A DNA stretch of 64,000 nucleotides from Desulfolinea sp964487745 (GTDB lineage Bacteria > Chloroflexota > Anaerolineae > Anaerolineales > Villigracilaceae), in NCBI GenBank assembly GCA_964487745.1, contig CAZASG010000008.1, positions 46,655-110,654 of the forward strand, read 5' to 3'. The notes beneath the pieces were generated by a model. That model saw only the letters and a list, made by a program, of their open reading frames with translations. It had not been told where the DNA came from and searched no databases. Below are positions 17,061 through 25,507 of the stretch, in pieces. Both the position numbers and the translations under genes were made by a program. Numbering within the stretch: position 1 is the first letter of the stretch; each line of letters begins with the position of its first letter.

Positions 17061-18385
17061 GAATTCACTCTTTCACTTGTAGGCACCTGCAAACGAACGG
17101 TGGTTCCAGCTCCAGGTGCGCTAATGATCTGAAACTCAGCATAAATCGTCTCTGCACGCTCACGCATGCTACGCAATCCATACACAGAAGTAGGCCTGAC
17201 GTTATTCGGGGAAAATCCTTGTCCATCATCTTTGATCTCTATAATCGCCTCATCATCATGCTCAAAGGCGGAGATCGTCACCATGCTTGCCTCGGCATGT
17301 TTGCGAACATTGGTCAAGGCCTCTTGCACAATACGACACAACTGTACTTTTATATTATTAGGGAAAAGGTGATCCAAACTGACATTTTCAACATTAATTG
17401 ACAATCCCGTCAGGACACTGAAATCTGATGCCGTAGATTCTAGCCAAGCCGCCAAACTTTCATCAGGTGCCCGACGCAAATTATCAATTGCCTGTCGAGC
17501 ATCCAAATAAGCATCTGAAAGGGTTTGATGACAAGCTTGTAAGGTTTGGTTAATCGACGCAACCTCACCTCTTGAGATATACATTTGCATCCGCACGGTT
17601 TCCATTTTCAAGAAAGCCAAGGTTTGTGCCAATCCATCGTGGATCTCACGCGCCAACCGTGTCCGCTCGTTCAAAACAGCCTGATATTCCAACTGATATA
17701 AGATATCTCTGCTCTCGGCATTTAACGTTGCCAATTCCTTTTCAGAAAGAGCGGATTGCTGTGTATGACGATGGGCACTCAACTCCCGGGACTGTACCAG
17801 CAACGTATCTAATCTTAGATCGGTGATACGAACCAATTCAGAGAGGAAAGCCTCCTGGCTGGCGTTGATTTCCGGGGTTTCTTTAAAAAAGTAACTAACA
17901 ACACCTATAACGCGTCCACGACAACGCAATGAGAGACAATATACGTTTTCTGTTTCAACATTCTGAAGCAAGATACATCCTGCTCCGGAGTGTTTCGTTG
18001 AACAATTCCGGCAGGTATGTCTTGTCTCTGGTTGTGATAAACGCACTTGCCAACTGGGCTCATGCAAGAATTGCAGGTCGCCATGCTGTAACACCGGCAA
18101 GTGCTGTTCCCACTCATTGAAAGGGACAAAAGCCCCTCCTGCGGCACCCAGTAATTCATAGCCCGAACGCATAGCAGCCAAGATCACAGCCTCTTCATTA
18201 TGGGACTCTAGCAAATAACCACTGAGAGAAAAGCTGGCATCTAATTGTTTCTGGAATTTTTGGAGTTCCTGATCAATCCCTTTTCTTTGCTCCATGCCAC
18301 GCCAAACGATAGCCCCTAATGCAACGATCACCACAAGGAGTAATGCGAGAAAAGCCAGGTTATTTGTAGGAATAAAATCAAACAT
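17057..18385 (-). CDS. NarX-like sensor histidine kinase with cysteine-rich GAF-like domain
   Basis: 442 residues. One N-terminal TM (about 8-28), a GAF-like sensory region (about 55-200), a HisKA_3 dimerisation helix with the phospho-His in LAREIHDGLAQTL, and a HATPase domain (EALTNVRKHAEA, IKDDGQGF, YGLRSMRERAE). The sensor holds Cys125, Cys128 and Cys137 (C-x2-C-x8-C) plus Cys150 and Cys155, which could bind a metal or Fe-S cluster or sense redox state. First gene of the operon with the response regulator and propeller lipoprotein. Confidence 0.92.
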   Translation of the reverse strand: MFDFIPTNNLAFLALLLVVIVALGAIVWRGMEQRKGIDQELQKFQKQLDASFSLSGYLLESHNEEAVILAAMRSGYELLGAAGGAFVPFNEWEQHLPVLQHGDLQFLHEPSWQVRLSQPETRHTCRNCSTKHSGAGCILLQNVETENVYCLSLRCRGRVIGVVSYFFKETPEINASQEAFLSELVRITDLRLDTLLVQSRELSAHRHTQQSALSEKELATLNAESRDILYQLEYQAVLNERTRLAREIHDGLAQTLAFLKMETVRMQMYISRGEVASINQTLQACHQTLSDAYLDARQAIDNLRRAPDESLAAWLESTASDFSVLTGLSINVENVSLDHLFPNNIKVQLCRIVQEALTNVRKHAEASMVTISAFEHDDEAIIEIKDDGQGFSPNNVRPTSVYGLRSMRERAETIYAEFQIISAPGAGTTVRLQVPTSERVNS

Positions 18386-18463
18386 AAAAGGTCTTATTAT
18401 TTTACTTCATTCCTATTAACAAATCTACATCCCCATAGATACGGAATAATGATATTAAAACAA

Positions 18464-18490
18464 AAAAGCCCTCTTTCCAGAGAGCTTTTT
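18464..18490 (-). terminator. Terminator after tRNA-Asp
   Basis: On the minus strand a stem AGCTCTCT / AGAGGGCT (one G-U pair) is flanked by A5 and T6 runs, four bases after the tRNA 3' end. Confidence 0.75.
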
Positions 18491-18493
18491 CTG

Positions 18494-18567
18494 CGGTCCC
18501 GACGGGATTTGAACCCGCGATCTCGGCCTTGACAGGGCCGCATGTTAAACCGCTACACCACGGGACC
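18494..18567 (-). tRNA. tRNA-Asp (GTC)
   Basis: 74 bases on the minus strand with a full cloverleaf. Acceptor GGTCCCG/CGGGACC plus discriminator G; D arm with AGCGGTTTAACAT; anticodon stem CGGCC/GGCCG with loop CTGTCAA giving anticodon GTC; T arm GCGGG-TTCAAAT-CCCGT. The CCA end is not encoded. Confidence 0.95.
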
Positions 18568-18667
18568 AATCGAACGAGCGATAGTTTACCATATGGGGGT
18601 GAGGCAGTCAAGAAATTCGTGGGATTTTAACGCACCAATATCCATTTTCGGGCAGATTCACCCAAGC

Positions 18668-18698
18668 AAAAAGCCGCTCAAAAGGAGAGCGGCTTTTT
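18668..18698. terminator. Terminator downstream of acpP
   Basis: 12-bp perfect stem (18668-18679 with 18687-18698) and 7-nt loop, with A5/T5 arms. It lies 22 nt beyond the acpP stop. Confidence 0.85.
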
Positions 18699-18720
18699 CT
18701 GTTTTTAGAGCGGTATAATT

Positions 18721-18954
18721 CTATTTGTGGGAGTTGATGTAATCAACTGCGCCACCCACGGTCGTGATCGACTGGGCATCTTCATCAGAGATCTCAGCGC
18801 CAAATTTATCTTCAAAAGCCATGATCAATTCGACCAGGTCCAGAGAATCGGCTTCAAGGTCTTCACGGAAACTGGCTTCGAGAGTAACTTTACCTTCGTC
18901 AACGCCGAGAAGATCCACAATAATATCTTTGATTTCATTGAAAGTGTCAGACAT
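18721..18954 (-). CDS. acpP: Acyl carrier protein
   Basis: 77 residues, acidic and helical, with the phosphopantetheine serine in the EADSLDLVELIM motif. Carries acyl chains in fatty acid synthesis in the cytosol. AGGAGG stands 5 nt before the ATG. It is a single-gene unit with its own terminator, divergent from the IPP isomerase gene across 74 nt. Confidence 0.96.
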   Translation of the reverse strand: MSDTFNEIKDIIVDLLGVDEGKVTLEASFREDLEADSLDLVELIMAFEDKFGAEISDEDAQSITTVGGAVDYINSHK

Positions 18955-19028
18955 TTCGTCCTCCTGAATAGGTTTATTTATACGCCGGATATTTTACCAG
19001 CACATCTCAAAGACAGGAACACTGCCTT

Positions 19029-20063
19029 ATGTCAAAAGTTGCGCCAATTGAAAAAAGAAAATCAGATCATATCAGGATCAATCTGGAGGAAGATGTGGAC
19101 TCTGGGATGACCACTGGTCTGGAATGCTACCGCTTCACACATGAAGCCTTGCCTGAGATCGCGCTCACAGACGTGGACCTGAGCTTGCCTCTCTTCAAGA
19201 AAAATTTGCGTGCCCCCATCCTGATCTCCTCCATGACCGGCGGGACAGAAGAAGCCGGTGAGATCAACCAACGTCTCGCGGAAGCAGCGCAAGAGACTGG
19301 CATTGCTCTCGGCGTGGGTTCGCAACGCGCCGCACTTGAAGACCCCAAACAAACACCAACTTTCGAGATCTGTCGCAAAGTTGCGCCAGACGCGATGCTT
19401 TTTGCCAATCTTGGCGCTGTCCAGCTAAACTACGGTTACGGCGTGGAAGAGTGTCAGCGCGCCATAGACATGATCGAGGCCGATGCCCTGATCCTGCACC
19501 TAAATCCTCTTCAGGAAGCCGTACAAGCCGGTGGAGACACCAACTTCACGGGCTTGGCAAAGAAGATCGAGCAGATCTGCAAAAAACTGGACGTACCCGT
19601 TATCGCCAAGGAAGTCGGCTGGGGTATCTCCGAACGAACGGCAAAACTACTCAACAACTGCGGCGTGGATGCCATTGACGTGGCGGGCGCTGGCGGCACG
19701 AGTTGGTCGCAGGTTGAGATGCACCGCGCCCCGGATGAATTCACCCGTGATCTTGCCGCAACCTTTGTAGACTGGGGCATCTCCACCGCCGACTCAATCC
19801 TGAATGTCAGAAAAGCCACACCCAAGATCACGATCTTCGCCAGCGGTGGACTGAAGGACGGGCTGGATATTGCCAAGTCGATTGCATTGGGCGCAACGCT
19901 GGGTGGCATCGCAACGCCGCTCCTGCGTGCAGCAATGATCTCAACTGAGAAAGTCGTCGAAGCCATCGGGCTGTTGAAAAGCCAGATGGAGACCACCATG
20001 TTCTCTGCAGGGATACGTAACTTAAGCGGGTTAAAAAAGAAAGGCTTTTTGCAAAAAGAATAA
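19029..20063 (+). CDS. fni: Type 2 isopentenyl-diphosphate delta-isomerase
   Basis: 344 residues, FMN-dependent TIM-barrel enzyme interconverting IPP and DMAPP for isoprenoids, including the farnesyl diphosphate that CtaB uses. Visible features: N-terminal RKSDHIRI, ISSMTGG, GVGSQRAALEDP, HLNPLQEAVQ (catalytic Gln), AKEVGWG and the FMN phosphate site AGAGGTSW, ASGGL. The start is supported by family length; the ribosome site is weak. Confidence 0.95.
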   Translation: MSKVAPIEKRKSDHIRINLEEDVDSGMTTGLECYRFTHEALPEIALTDVDLSLPLFKKNLRAPILISSMTGGTEEAGEINQRLAEAAQETGIALGVGSQRAALEDPKQTPTFEICRKVAPDAMLFANLGAVQLNYGYGVEECQRAIDMIEADALILHLNPLQEAVQAGGDTNFTGLAKKIEQICKKLDVPVIAKEVGWGISERTAKLLNNCGVDAIDVAGAGGTSWSQVEMHRAPDEFTRDLAATFVDWGISTADSILNVRKATPKITIFASGGLKDGLDIAKSIALGATLGGIATPLLRAAMISTEKVVEAIGLLKSQMETTMFSAGIRNLSGLKKKGFLQKE

Positions 20064-20083
20064 GACAACCACTTTAGCAAATT

Positions 20084-21127
20084 ATGGACACTCTTCTACA
20101 CACTATCGTTTTCATCCTCGGGCTCAGCCTCGTCATCAGCACGCTGCTTTCAGCGCTTTCGAGCTTTGTCCTCCCACGCAGCGCACGCAGCAGGCTGAAT
20201 CGTATCGTATTTGGTGGGCTGCGTCTTATTTTTGATAAGCTGCTACTTTTAGTCAAAACCTTCAAACGCAAGGATGCCATCTTCGCTTATTACGCCCCCA
20301 TCGGCTTGTTGATGCTCGTCCCGACCTGGTATGTCCTGATCACTATTGGTTATGCCATGATGTACTGGTCATTGGGCGTTGGGAATGCCTATACGGCTTT
20401 CATCTTGAGTGGATCATCCCTGCTTACGCTGGGATTCGCCACTGCTGAAGGTCTTTTCGTACACATCCTGATCTTCTCTCAAGCCACGCTAGGATTGATC
20501 CTGGTCGCGCTCTTGATCGCCTATCTCCCTACGATGTATTCTGCCTTCGCACGTCGTGAGCGCTACGTCAATCTGCTGGATGTGCGCGCCGGAACACCGC
20601 CTTCCTCGGTCGAGATGCTAATGCGCTTTAACCGCATCCACGGTTTTCATCGGCTTGGAGAATATTGGCAAGCCTGGGAAACCTGGTTTGCTGAGATCGA
20701 AGAAAGCCATGCCAAGCTCCCTGCGCTGGTCTTCTTCCGCTCACCGCGCGAGAAGCTCTCATGGGTCACCGCAGCAGGGACGGTACTTGATGCTGCCGCA
20801 CTAACCTTATCATCTCTGGATATTCCCCCAGAGCCATCGGCTTCGCTATGTATCCGTGCAGGGTTCATTTCTTTGCGACGAATCGCTCGAAATTTCGATA
20901 TCCCCTACCCACGTGACCCGCACTTCCCTGAAACACCGATCAGCATCACACAAGATGAATTCAACGCTGTTTTGGACGAACTGGGCGCAGCCGGTGTCCC
21001 GCTCAAGGAAGATCGAGAACAAGCCTGGGGAGATTTTTCTGGCTGGCGCGTGAATTACGACCATTCCCTTTTGGCGCTTTGCGATCTGGTTATGGCGCCA
21101 CCTGCCTTCTGGTCGAGTGATCGATAA
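20084..21127 (+). CDS. Membrane protein with ion-channel-like pore loop
   Basis: 347 residues. Three or four hydrophobic segments in the first ~160 residues, then a soluble helical domain (170-347). Between TM segments, SGSSLLTLGFATAEG resembles the P-loop/filter region of two-TM potassium channels, but the TxGYG filter is not intact. A transport role is only a suggestion. No clear ribosome site precedes the ATG; 20 nt after fni, so possibly cotranscribed. A strong terminator follows. Confidence 0.6.
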   Translation: MDTLLHTIVFILGLSLVISTLLSALSSFVLPRSARSRLNRIVFGGLRLIFDKLLLLVKTFKRKDAIFAYYAPIGLLMLVPTWYVLITIGYAMMYWSLGVGNAYTAFILSGSSLLTLGFATAEGLFVHILIFSQATLGLILVALLIAYLPTMYSAFARRERYVNLLDVRAGTPPSSVEMLMRFNRIHGFHRLGEYWQAWETWFAEIEESHAKLPALVFFRSPREKLSWVTAAGTVLDAAALTLSSLDIPPEPSASLCIRAGFISLRRIARNFDIPYPRDPHFPETPISITQDEFNAVLDELGAAGVPLKEDREQAWGDFSGWRVNYDHSLLALCDLVMAPPAFWSSDR

Positions 21128-21173
21128 AATAATGGAAACAGGTTGAAAGGCGAGCGTCTCGGCAATTAAACGC

Positions 21174-21202
21174 AAAGGAGCGATGCAATGCATCGCTCCT
21201 TT
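21174..21202 (+). terminator. Terminator after the pore-loop gene
   Basis: 13-bp perfect stem (21174-21186 with 21190-21202) with a 3-nt loop, followed by a T run. The L25 gene converges on it. Confidence 0.85.
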
Positions 21203-21221
21203 TTTGTCGAATAAAAGGGGC

Positions 21222-21869
21222 CTACTCTTCTTCGCTTTCTTCGCTTTCTTCGCCTTCTTCGCCTTCTTCGCCTTCCAGCATTTCTTCGGCGGCATCAACT
21301 TCTTCTTCCTCAGCGAGTGCCGGGGCAGAGGCAACAGCGATCATGCTATCAGGATCATCCAGAATGGTTAGTTTGTCGTCAACGTCAATGTCGCGAACAA
21401 AAATACCATCACCAATATTCTCTAACGCAGAGATATCAACCACGATGCTGTCGGGCAGATCAGAGGGTAAAGCTTCGATTTCGATCTCGACTTGCCCGGT
21501 GACCAAAATTGCAGCAAAATCACGGACGGCACCAGATTCGCCAACGAACTCCAAACGTACCTGCGCAGCGATTTTCTCGGTCATCGAAACAACCTGGAAA
21601 TCGACGTGCAAGAGGGAGCGGCGAATATAATCCCACTGTTTTTCACGAACCAGAGTCGGGTATTCTTTCCCATCCAGATTGACCATGATCAGGCTGGACG
21701 ATTCTGCTTTTGCCAAAATGCGGCTGGATGCTCTATGATCCAGCACAATTGCTTTCGGGTCAACACCATAACCATAGATAACGGCTGGCAATTTTCCCTC
21801 GCGACGCAACACCTTGACTTTTTTGCCGATCACATCGCGATTTTCAGCTTCAATAATAATTTTATCCAT
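21222..21869 (-). CDS. rplY: 50S ribosomal protein L25 / general stress protein Ctc
   Basis: 215 residues: N-terminal L25 domain binding 5S rRNA (RREGKLPAVIYGYG), the Ctc-type C-terminal beta domain (VDFQVVSMTEKIAAQV ... LPSDLPDSIVVDISALENI), and a Glu/Ser/Gly acidic tail of about 30 residues. The tail is encoded by a 9-nt repeat. AGGA stands 8 nt before the ATG. It is the long, Ctc-type version of L25. Confidence 0.93.
   Translation of the reverse strand: MDKIIIEAENRDVIGKKVKVLRREGKLPAVIYGYGVDPKAIVLDHRASSRILAKAESSSLIMVNLDGKEYPTLVREKQWDYIRRSLLHVDFQVVSMTEKIAAQVRLEFVGESGAVRDFAAILVTGQVEIEIEALPSDLPDSIVVDISALENIGDGIFVRDIDVDDKLTILDDPDSMIAVASAPALAEEEEVDAAEEMLEGEEGEEGEESEESEEE
21227..21276 (-). repeat. 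9-nt microsatellite in the L25 tail
   Basis: About five tandem units of TTCTTCGCT/TTCTTCGCC, reading on the minus strand as Glu-Glu-Ser or Glu-Glu-Gly triplets. Unit number could vary by slippage without breaking the frame. Confidence 0.75.
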
Positions 21870-21927
21870 CTTCTTATCCTCGAGTGCCTCTCACCTCGAA
21901 CCTTATCGAGATTACCACACTCTTCAT

Positions 21928-21949
21928 AAAATCCTCGGGCAAGCCGAGG
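21928..21949 (-). terminator. Terminator after the beta-solenoid-like gene
   Basis: Minus-strand stem CCTCGG/CCGAGG with a 5-nt loop, followed by ATTTTAT. It lies 8 nt past the stop. Confidence 0.6.
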
Positions 21950-21957
21950 GGTTTTCA

Positions 21958-22497
21958 CTATTTTTTACGTCGGAACAGCAAGGTGCCTGCTAACAGGATC
22001 AACCCCGAAAGCAGACCACTGATCGTACCCACCAGGATAGCCCCACGCGTGTCGATCATTGTGTGGACTTCACCTTCAACATTTTGTCCAAGAAAAACAA
22101 TGGACTCGATCCGCTCCGCTCGGACATCACGACCTGCTATCGCTACCGAATACCCATCTCGCATTGAGATGTTGTTTGCGGCAACTACACCAGCATTTCC
22201 TTGCAAGTGGACGTCTTCCGCTTGCAGAGCGATGGCAACACTTTTCGCCATATTGACTTCATCGGCCTTGAGCGCAACAATACGAGATTCATGAGCCGAA
22301 ACTGTATGCGCTTTCATACCACTCGCACCACTCTGTGTCATCCCAACTTCATCAGCGAAGATATTTTTCGCGCCAGCCTGATGCATTCGCACCAACCCGG
22401 CTTTAACATTCTCCGCACGAGAATTGGTCATATTCACAACTTCGGGAGCATTCAATTTTTCAGGTGCTGTCTTTTCATCGCTCACGGAAAACTCCAT
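21958..22497 (-). CDS. Unknown repeat protein, beta-solenoid-like, with C-terminal TM anchor
   Basis: 179 residues. Residues 20-135 are short imperfect repeats of the type A-x-x-V-x-(M/A)-x-x-(S/G)-(A/G), e.g. RAENVKAGLVRMHQAGAK, ADEVGMTQSGASGMKA, ADEVNMAKSVAIALQA, AEDVHLQGNAGVVAA. This suggests a small beta-helix. A hydrophobic stretch (about 153-173) ends in RRKK, as for a tail-anchored or inner-membrane protein. No signal peptide. No family recognised; a polymerising or scaffold role is conceivable. No clear ribosome site. Confidence 0.65.
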   Translation of the reverse strand: MEFSVSDEKTAPEKLNAPEVVNMTNSRAENVKAGLVRMHQAGAKNIFADEVGMTQSGASGMKAHTVSAHESRIVALKADEVNMAKSVAIALQAEDVHLQGNAGVVAANNISMRDGYSVAIAGRDVRAERIESIVFLGQNVEGEVHTMIDTRGAILVGTISGLLSGLILLAGTLLFRRKK

Positions 22498-22601
22498 TCA
22501 CTGATAGAGACAAAAAACGCGCCCCCATGCGGAGGCGACTGTTCTAATGACGGGCGTTATTTTAGCGCGGCTACGGGCTTTCGTCAAGACAAACTGCCTT
22601 G

Positions 22602-22687
22602 AAAATGCAACGCGCCACCCCCTCTGTCCTGCGGACATCTCCCCAAATCCTACAAATTCAGAGGAGAAAATGGTGCGTTGCATTTTT
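22602..22687. repeat. Palindromic intergenic repeat, downstream of the PucC-like gene
   Basis: Outer inverted arms AAAATGCAACGC / GTGCGTTGCATTTT enclose CCCCCTCTGTCC-TGC-GGACA, TCTCCCCAAATCCT and CAGAGG, giving nested hairpins. The core matches a stretch inside the YqeC-MocA gene at 60134-60176. The outer arms resemble the repeats at 53526 and 54262. Its T-rich end may terminate the PucC-like gene. Confidence 0.7.
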
Positions 22688-22694
22688 TACTTAA

Positions 22695-24005
22695 TTAGAC
22701 TAACGCTTCCTCGGCTTCCAATTTTGCCTTCGAAGCAGAAACATCCAATTTTGTGGAGAGCCAAAGGGCTACCAGCAACATAACCACTTCCATCCCGAAG
22801 ACGGAAGAGTATGCAGAAAAAGCACTGCCACCGAAGATATTGCGGACAATGTCAACCATCGCGCCGCCAATCAAACTGCCAAGCGCATGACCAATCATAT
22901 TCGCCATCCCCCAAACACCCATTAACATCCCGGCACGGATAGGGGTTGTAAACGAGATTAAGCCCGTCAACATCCCGGCACCGGCCATACCGGTCCCCAA
23001 GCCCATCACAAAGACGATCGCCTTGAATGCGCTGGCGCTATCGCCCAAACCAAGCATGATCAAAGCCACGAAAACTAAAGCGCTTGAGATGATCCCTGCT
23101 CGCATCACCTTCATATAGCCAAGCCAAGGGATGAGCACATTACCTGAAAGGATCATGGCCAACATCACGCCTATGCCCCAATACATAGTCAAACGAGTGG
23201 TGTCACCGACAGACATATTCAGAACCAGCGCGCCATAGGGCTCAAGCAAGACATCCTGCGCGAGCGTACCAAGGAAGGTGAAAAGCACCAAAATGAAAAA
23301 GGTGCGGATCTGGCGGTCAGGGAAAACAACTTCGCGCAACACCTGCTGGAAAGGCATTTTCTTGGCCTTTTCAACGGCCAGATCAACTTCCTCGCCACGT
23401 GGCTCTTGCGCTATTGCAGCAAAAACAGCCAGTACGAGAATGACAACTGCAACGCCAATTGCAACTTGTGTTAAGCGAGCGGGATCATAATCTTCAAAAA
23501 CAGCCCCCAAACCACCTGCACCCACAATCAAACCGATCAGGGTGGCAACTTCATACATGGTCACAGCACGACCACGAGCAGATTCACCCGTGAAGCGATC
23601 GGCGATCAAAGCCTGGAAGGTATTATGCCCAAGGTTACGACCAACACCGTAAAGCAGAAAAGCTACAAAGCCACCAAAGACAAGGCTAGCAGTTCCAGCC
23701 AGATTGATCGAAAGGGTCACAATGGTAATGATACCCAAGCCAATCAGCAAGGCACCCAAAACGATATAGGGCTCACGGCGTTTGCCAAAAATCATAAAGC
23801 CATCGGAACGATAACCGAACCAAACTCGTGCCGGGGAAACCAGCAAGGGCACTGCGAAGAAAAGCCCTACCAGTGAGGCGGGCATTTCCATTTCCGCGAT
23901 CATCACGCGGTTAAGCGTCCCGCCGATCAACGCCCCACTCAACCCATAGGCAATCGGAAAGAACCCCAAGCGGATGTTGTTAAGAATACGACCTACTGTT
24001 TTCAT
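22695..24005 (-). CDS. PucC/BCD-family MFS transporter
   Basis: 436 residues, 12 TM segments. The N-terminus (GLSGALIGGTLNRVMIAEM, PASLVGLFFAVPLL) and RREPYIVLGALLIGLG match the PucC/LhaA (BCD) branch of the major facilitator family. In phototrophs these proteins help assemble light-harvesting complexes; no phototrophy gene is seen here. The neighbours are hemG and hemH, so transport or delivery of a porphyrin or heme is a fair inference. ATG at 24005 is chosen (AAGGAA 6 nt upstream) over a TTG two codons earlier. Confidence 0.8.
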   Translation of the reverse strand: MKTVGRILNNIRLGFFPIAYGLSGALIGGTLNRVMIAEMEMPASLVGLFFAVPLLVSPARVWFGYRSDGFMIFGKRREPYIVLGALLIGLGIITIVTLSINLAGTASLVFGGFVAFLLYGVGRNLGHNTFQALIADRFTGESARGRAVTMYEVATLIGLIVGAGGLGAVFEDYDPARLTQVAIGVAVVILVLAVFAAIAQEPRGEEVDLAVEKAKKMPFQQVLREVVFPDRQIRTFFILVLFTFLGTLAQDVLLEPYGALVLNMSVGDTTRLTMYWGIGVMLAMILSGNVLIPWLGYMKVMRAGIISSALVFVALIMLGLGDSASAFKAIVFVMGLGTGMAGAGMLTGLISFTTPIRAGMLMGVWGMANMIGHALGSLIGGAMVDIVRNIFGGSAFSAYSSVFGMEVVMLLVALWLSTKLDVSASKAKLEAEEALV

Positions 24006-24037
24006 TTTCAATTCCTTATTTAAAAAGATTTTTTATT

Positions 24038-24099
24038 TTGTCATTACCCCTTCTCGGGGCACACGTGCGAAGGAGAGCAGCGACTGAAGCAATCTCCCG
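24038..24099 (+). repeat. Degenerate GTCATTGCGA-type repeat fragment
   Basis: GTCATT, then TGCGAAGGAG ... GACTGAAGCAATCTCCC, resembles the left half of the element at 53027-53110. The right arm is missing. Confidence 0.4.
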
Positions 24100-24121
24100 A
24101 AACCGATTAAGAGATACCGCG

Positions 24122-25507
24122 TCAGGCCATCGCCTCTCTCGCAATACCAGAATGAATTGCTTTTTTCACCATATCGCGTCCCTGCTGAATACAATCGGGC
24201 ACACCAATACCACGATACGAACTCCCGGCCAGATAAATCCCTTCAGGGAGCATTCTTTCTACCTCATCGATCAATCCCAAATGCCCCACGTTTGCCTGCG
24301 GAAAGGATTTCAACCAACGGAAGGGGACGATCTGAACTGGCTCCGCTGAAATGCCGATCAATTCCTGCAACTCATATCGAACGATCCTTTCCAAGGCAGC
24401 ATCCGATGCTTCCGCGACCTCAGGCTTGCCTCCGCCAAAAAAAACACGGATCATCCCGTATTCCTGCGGCACACGACCAGGCATCTTCAATGACGTGAAC
24501 GTTACCGCATCTATCGTTCGCTTTTCACGGCGCGGAATCATCAAACCATGCACCCGTACAGCTGTTTGCACATCTTCCACTTTGTAGATCAACGTGACCG
24601 TGCCAATATTCTCATGCTTGATCATAGAAAGCTTTGCTGCCGCTTCATTGGCAATATCCGCTAAAAGCGCAGCGGTGACATTCGCAGGTGTGGAAAAGAT
24701 CAGCTTTCCTGCTAAAAGCTTTTCTCCATTTGTCAGAGAAATTTGATAGCCAGCGTCATTTTTCTCGATCTTTTCAATCTCAACCCCCTGTTTCAGATCG
24801 CCTTTTAACTGATCAACAAGCGCATCGACCAATCTTTCCAAGCCGCGGGCGAAAGCTCCAAAGCGTGGACGCTTTTCATTATTCCCATTCGTGTTCTGAC
24901 GCGCCTTTCTCAGTCGTCCAAACATAGCTTTAAACAAACCGCCATACTCCGCTTCCATCTCGCGCATGATCGGGGATGAAACCAAAATGCTCTGTGTATC
25001 GGGATCGGTGTTGTAAATACCGCCCAGGATCGGACCGATGAACTGATCCAGCGCTTCGCGACCCAAACGACGGGCAACAAAATCTGCGAGAGATTCGTCG
25101 GCATCATCCTCTTTTGGGGGCTGGAACGGCTCTGCCAACATGCGCAGTTTGCCGCGTCCACTCATGATGGGCGAGGTGATAAATTTAACGGGAGCAAGCG
25201 GAACCTCCACGGGCGTCCCACTATCGAGGATATACATATGTCGGGTTTCGGCACCCGGGTCGATTACCTGGTCCTGAATTCCCAATTCTCCTGCCAATTC
25301 CCAAGCTTCGGGTTTGCGTGTCACAAAAGATTCAGGGCCACCGTCAATAATTGCTTCCCCCTCCGGCAGTTCAATGATTTCTGTATGAACTTTTCCACCC
25401 CAACGTTTTTCTTTTTCGAGCAAAGCATAAGAAAGTCCGTTTTGCTGGGCTTCCCACGCCGCGCTCAACCCCGTGATCCCTCCGCCAATGATAACTACAT
25501 CTTGCAT
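24122..25507 (-). CDS. hemG: Protoporphyrinogen / coproporphyrinogen oxidase (HemG/HemY type)
   Basis: 461 residues. FAD-binding amine-oxidase fold with VVIIGGGITGLSAAW at the N-terminus, GGKVHTE and DGGPESF, and a C-terminal LAGSSYRGIGVPDCIQQG. Oxidises protoporphyrinogen IX (or coproporphyrinogen III in the Gram-positive route) using O2. The ATG at 25507 has GGAGG just upstream and overlaps the hemH end by 13 nt, so the pair is coupled. Next to ferrochelatase and upstream of the PucC-like carrier. Confidence 0.92.
   Translation of the reverse strand: MQDVVIIGGGITGLSAAWEAQQNGLSYALLEKEKRWGGKVHTEIIELPEGEAIIDGGPESFVTRKPEAWELAGELGIQDQVIDPGAETRHMYILDSGTPVEVPLAPVKFITSPIMSGRGKLRMLAEPFQPPKEDDADESLADFVARRLGREALDQFIGPILGGIYNTDPDTQSILVSSPIMREMEAEYGGLFKAMFGRLRKARQNTNGNNEKRPRFGAFARGLERLVDALVDQLKGDLKQGVEIEKIEKNDAGYQISLTNGEKLLAGKLIFSTPANVTAALLADIANEAAAKLSMIKHENIGTVTLIYKVEDVQTAVRVHGLMIPRREKRTIDAVTFTSLKMPGRVPQEYGMIRVFFGGGKPEVAEASDAALERIVRYELQELIGISAEPVQIVPFRWLKSFPQANVGHLGLIDEVERMLPEGIYLAGSSYRGIGVPDCIQQGRDMVKKAIHSGIAREAMA

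Noticed and set aside
18402..18611. 69-codon open frame over the tRNA region
   Set aside because: It covers tRNA-Asp and its terminator, so it is not a gene.
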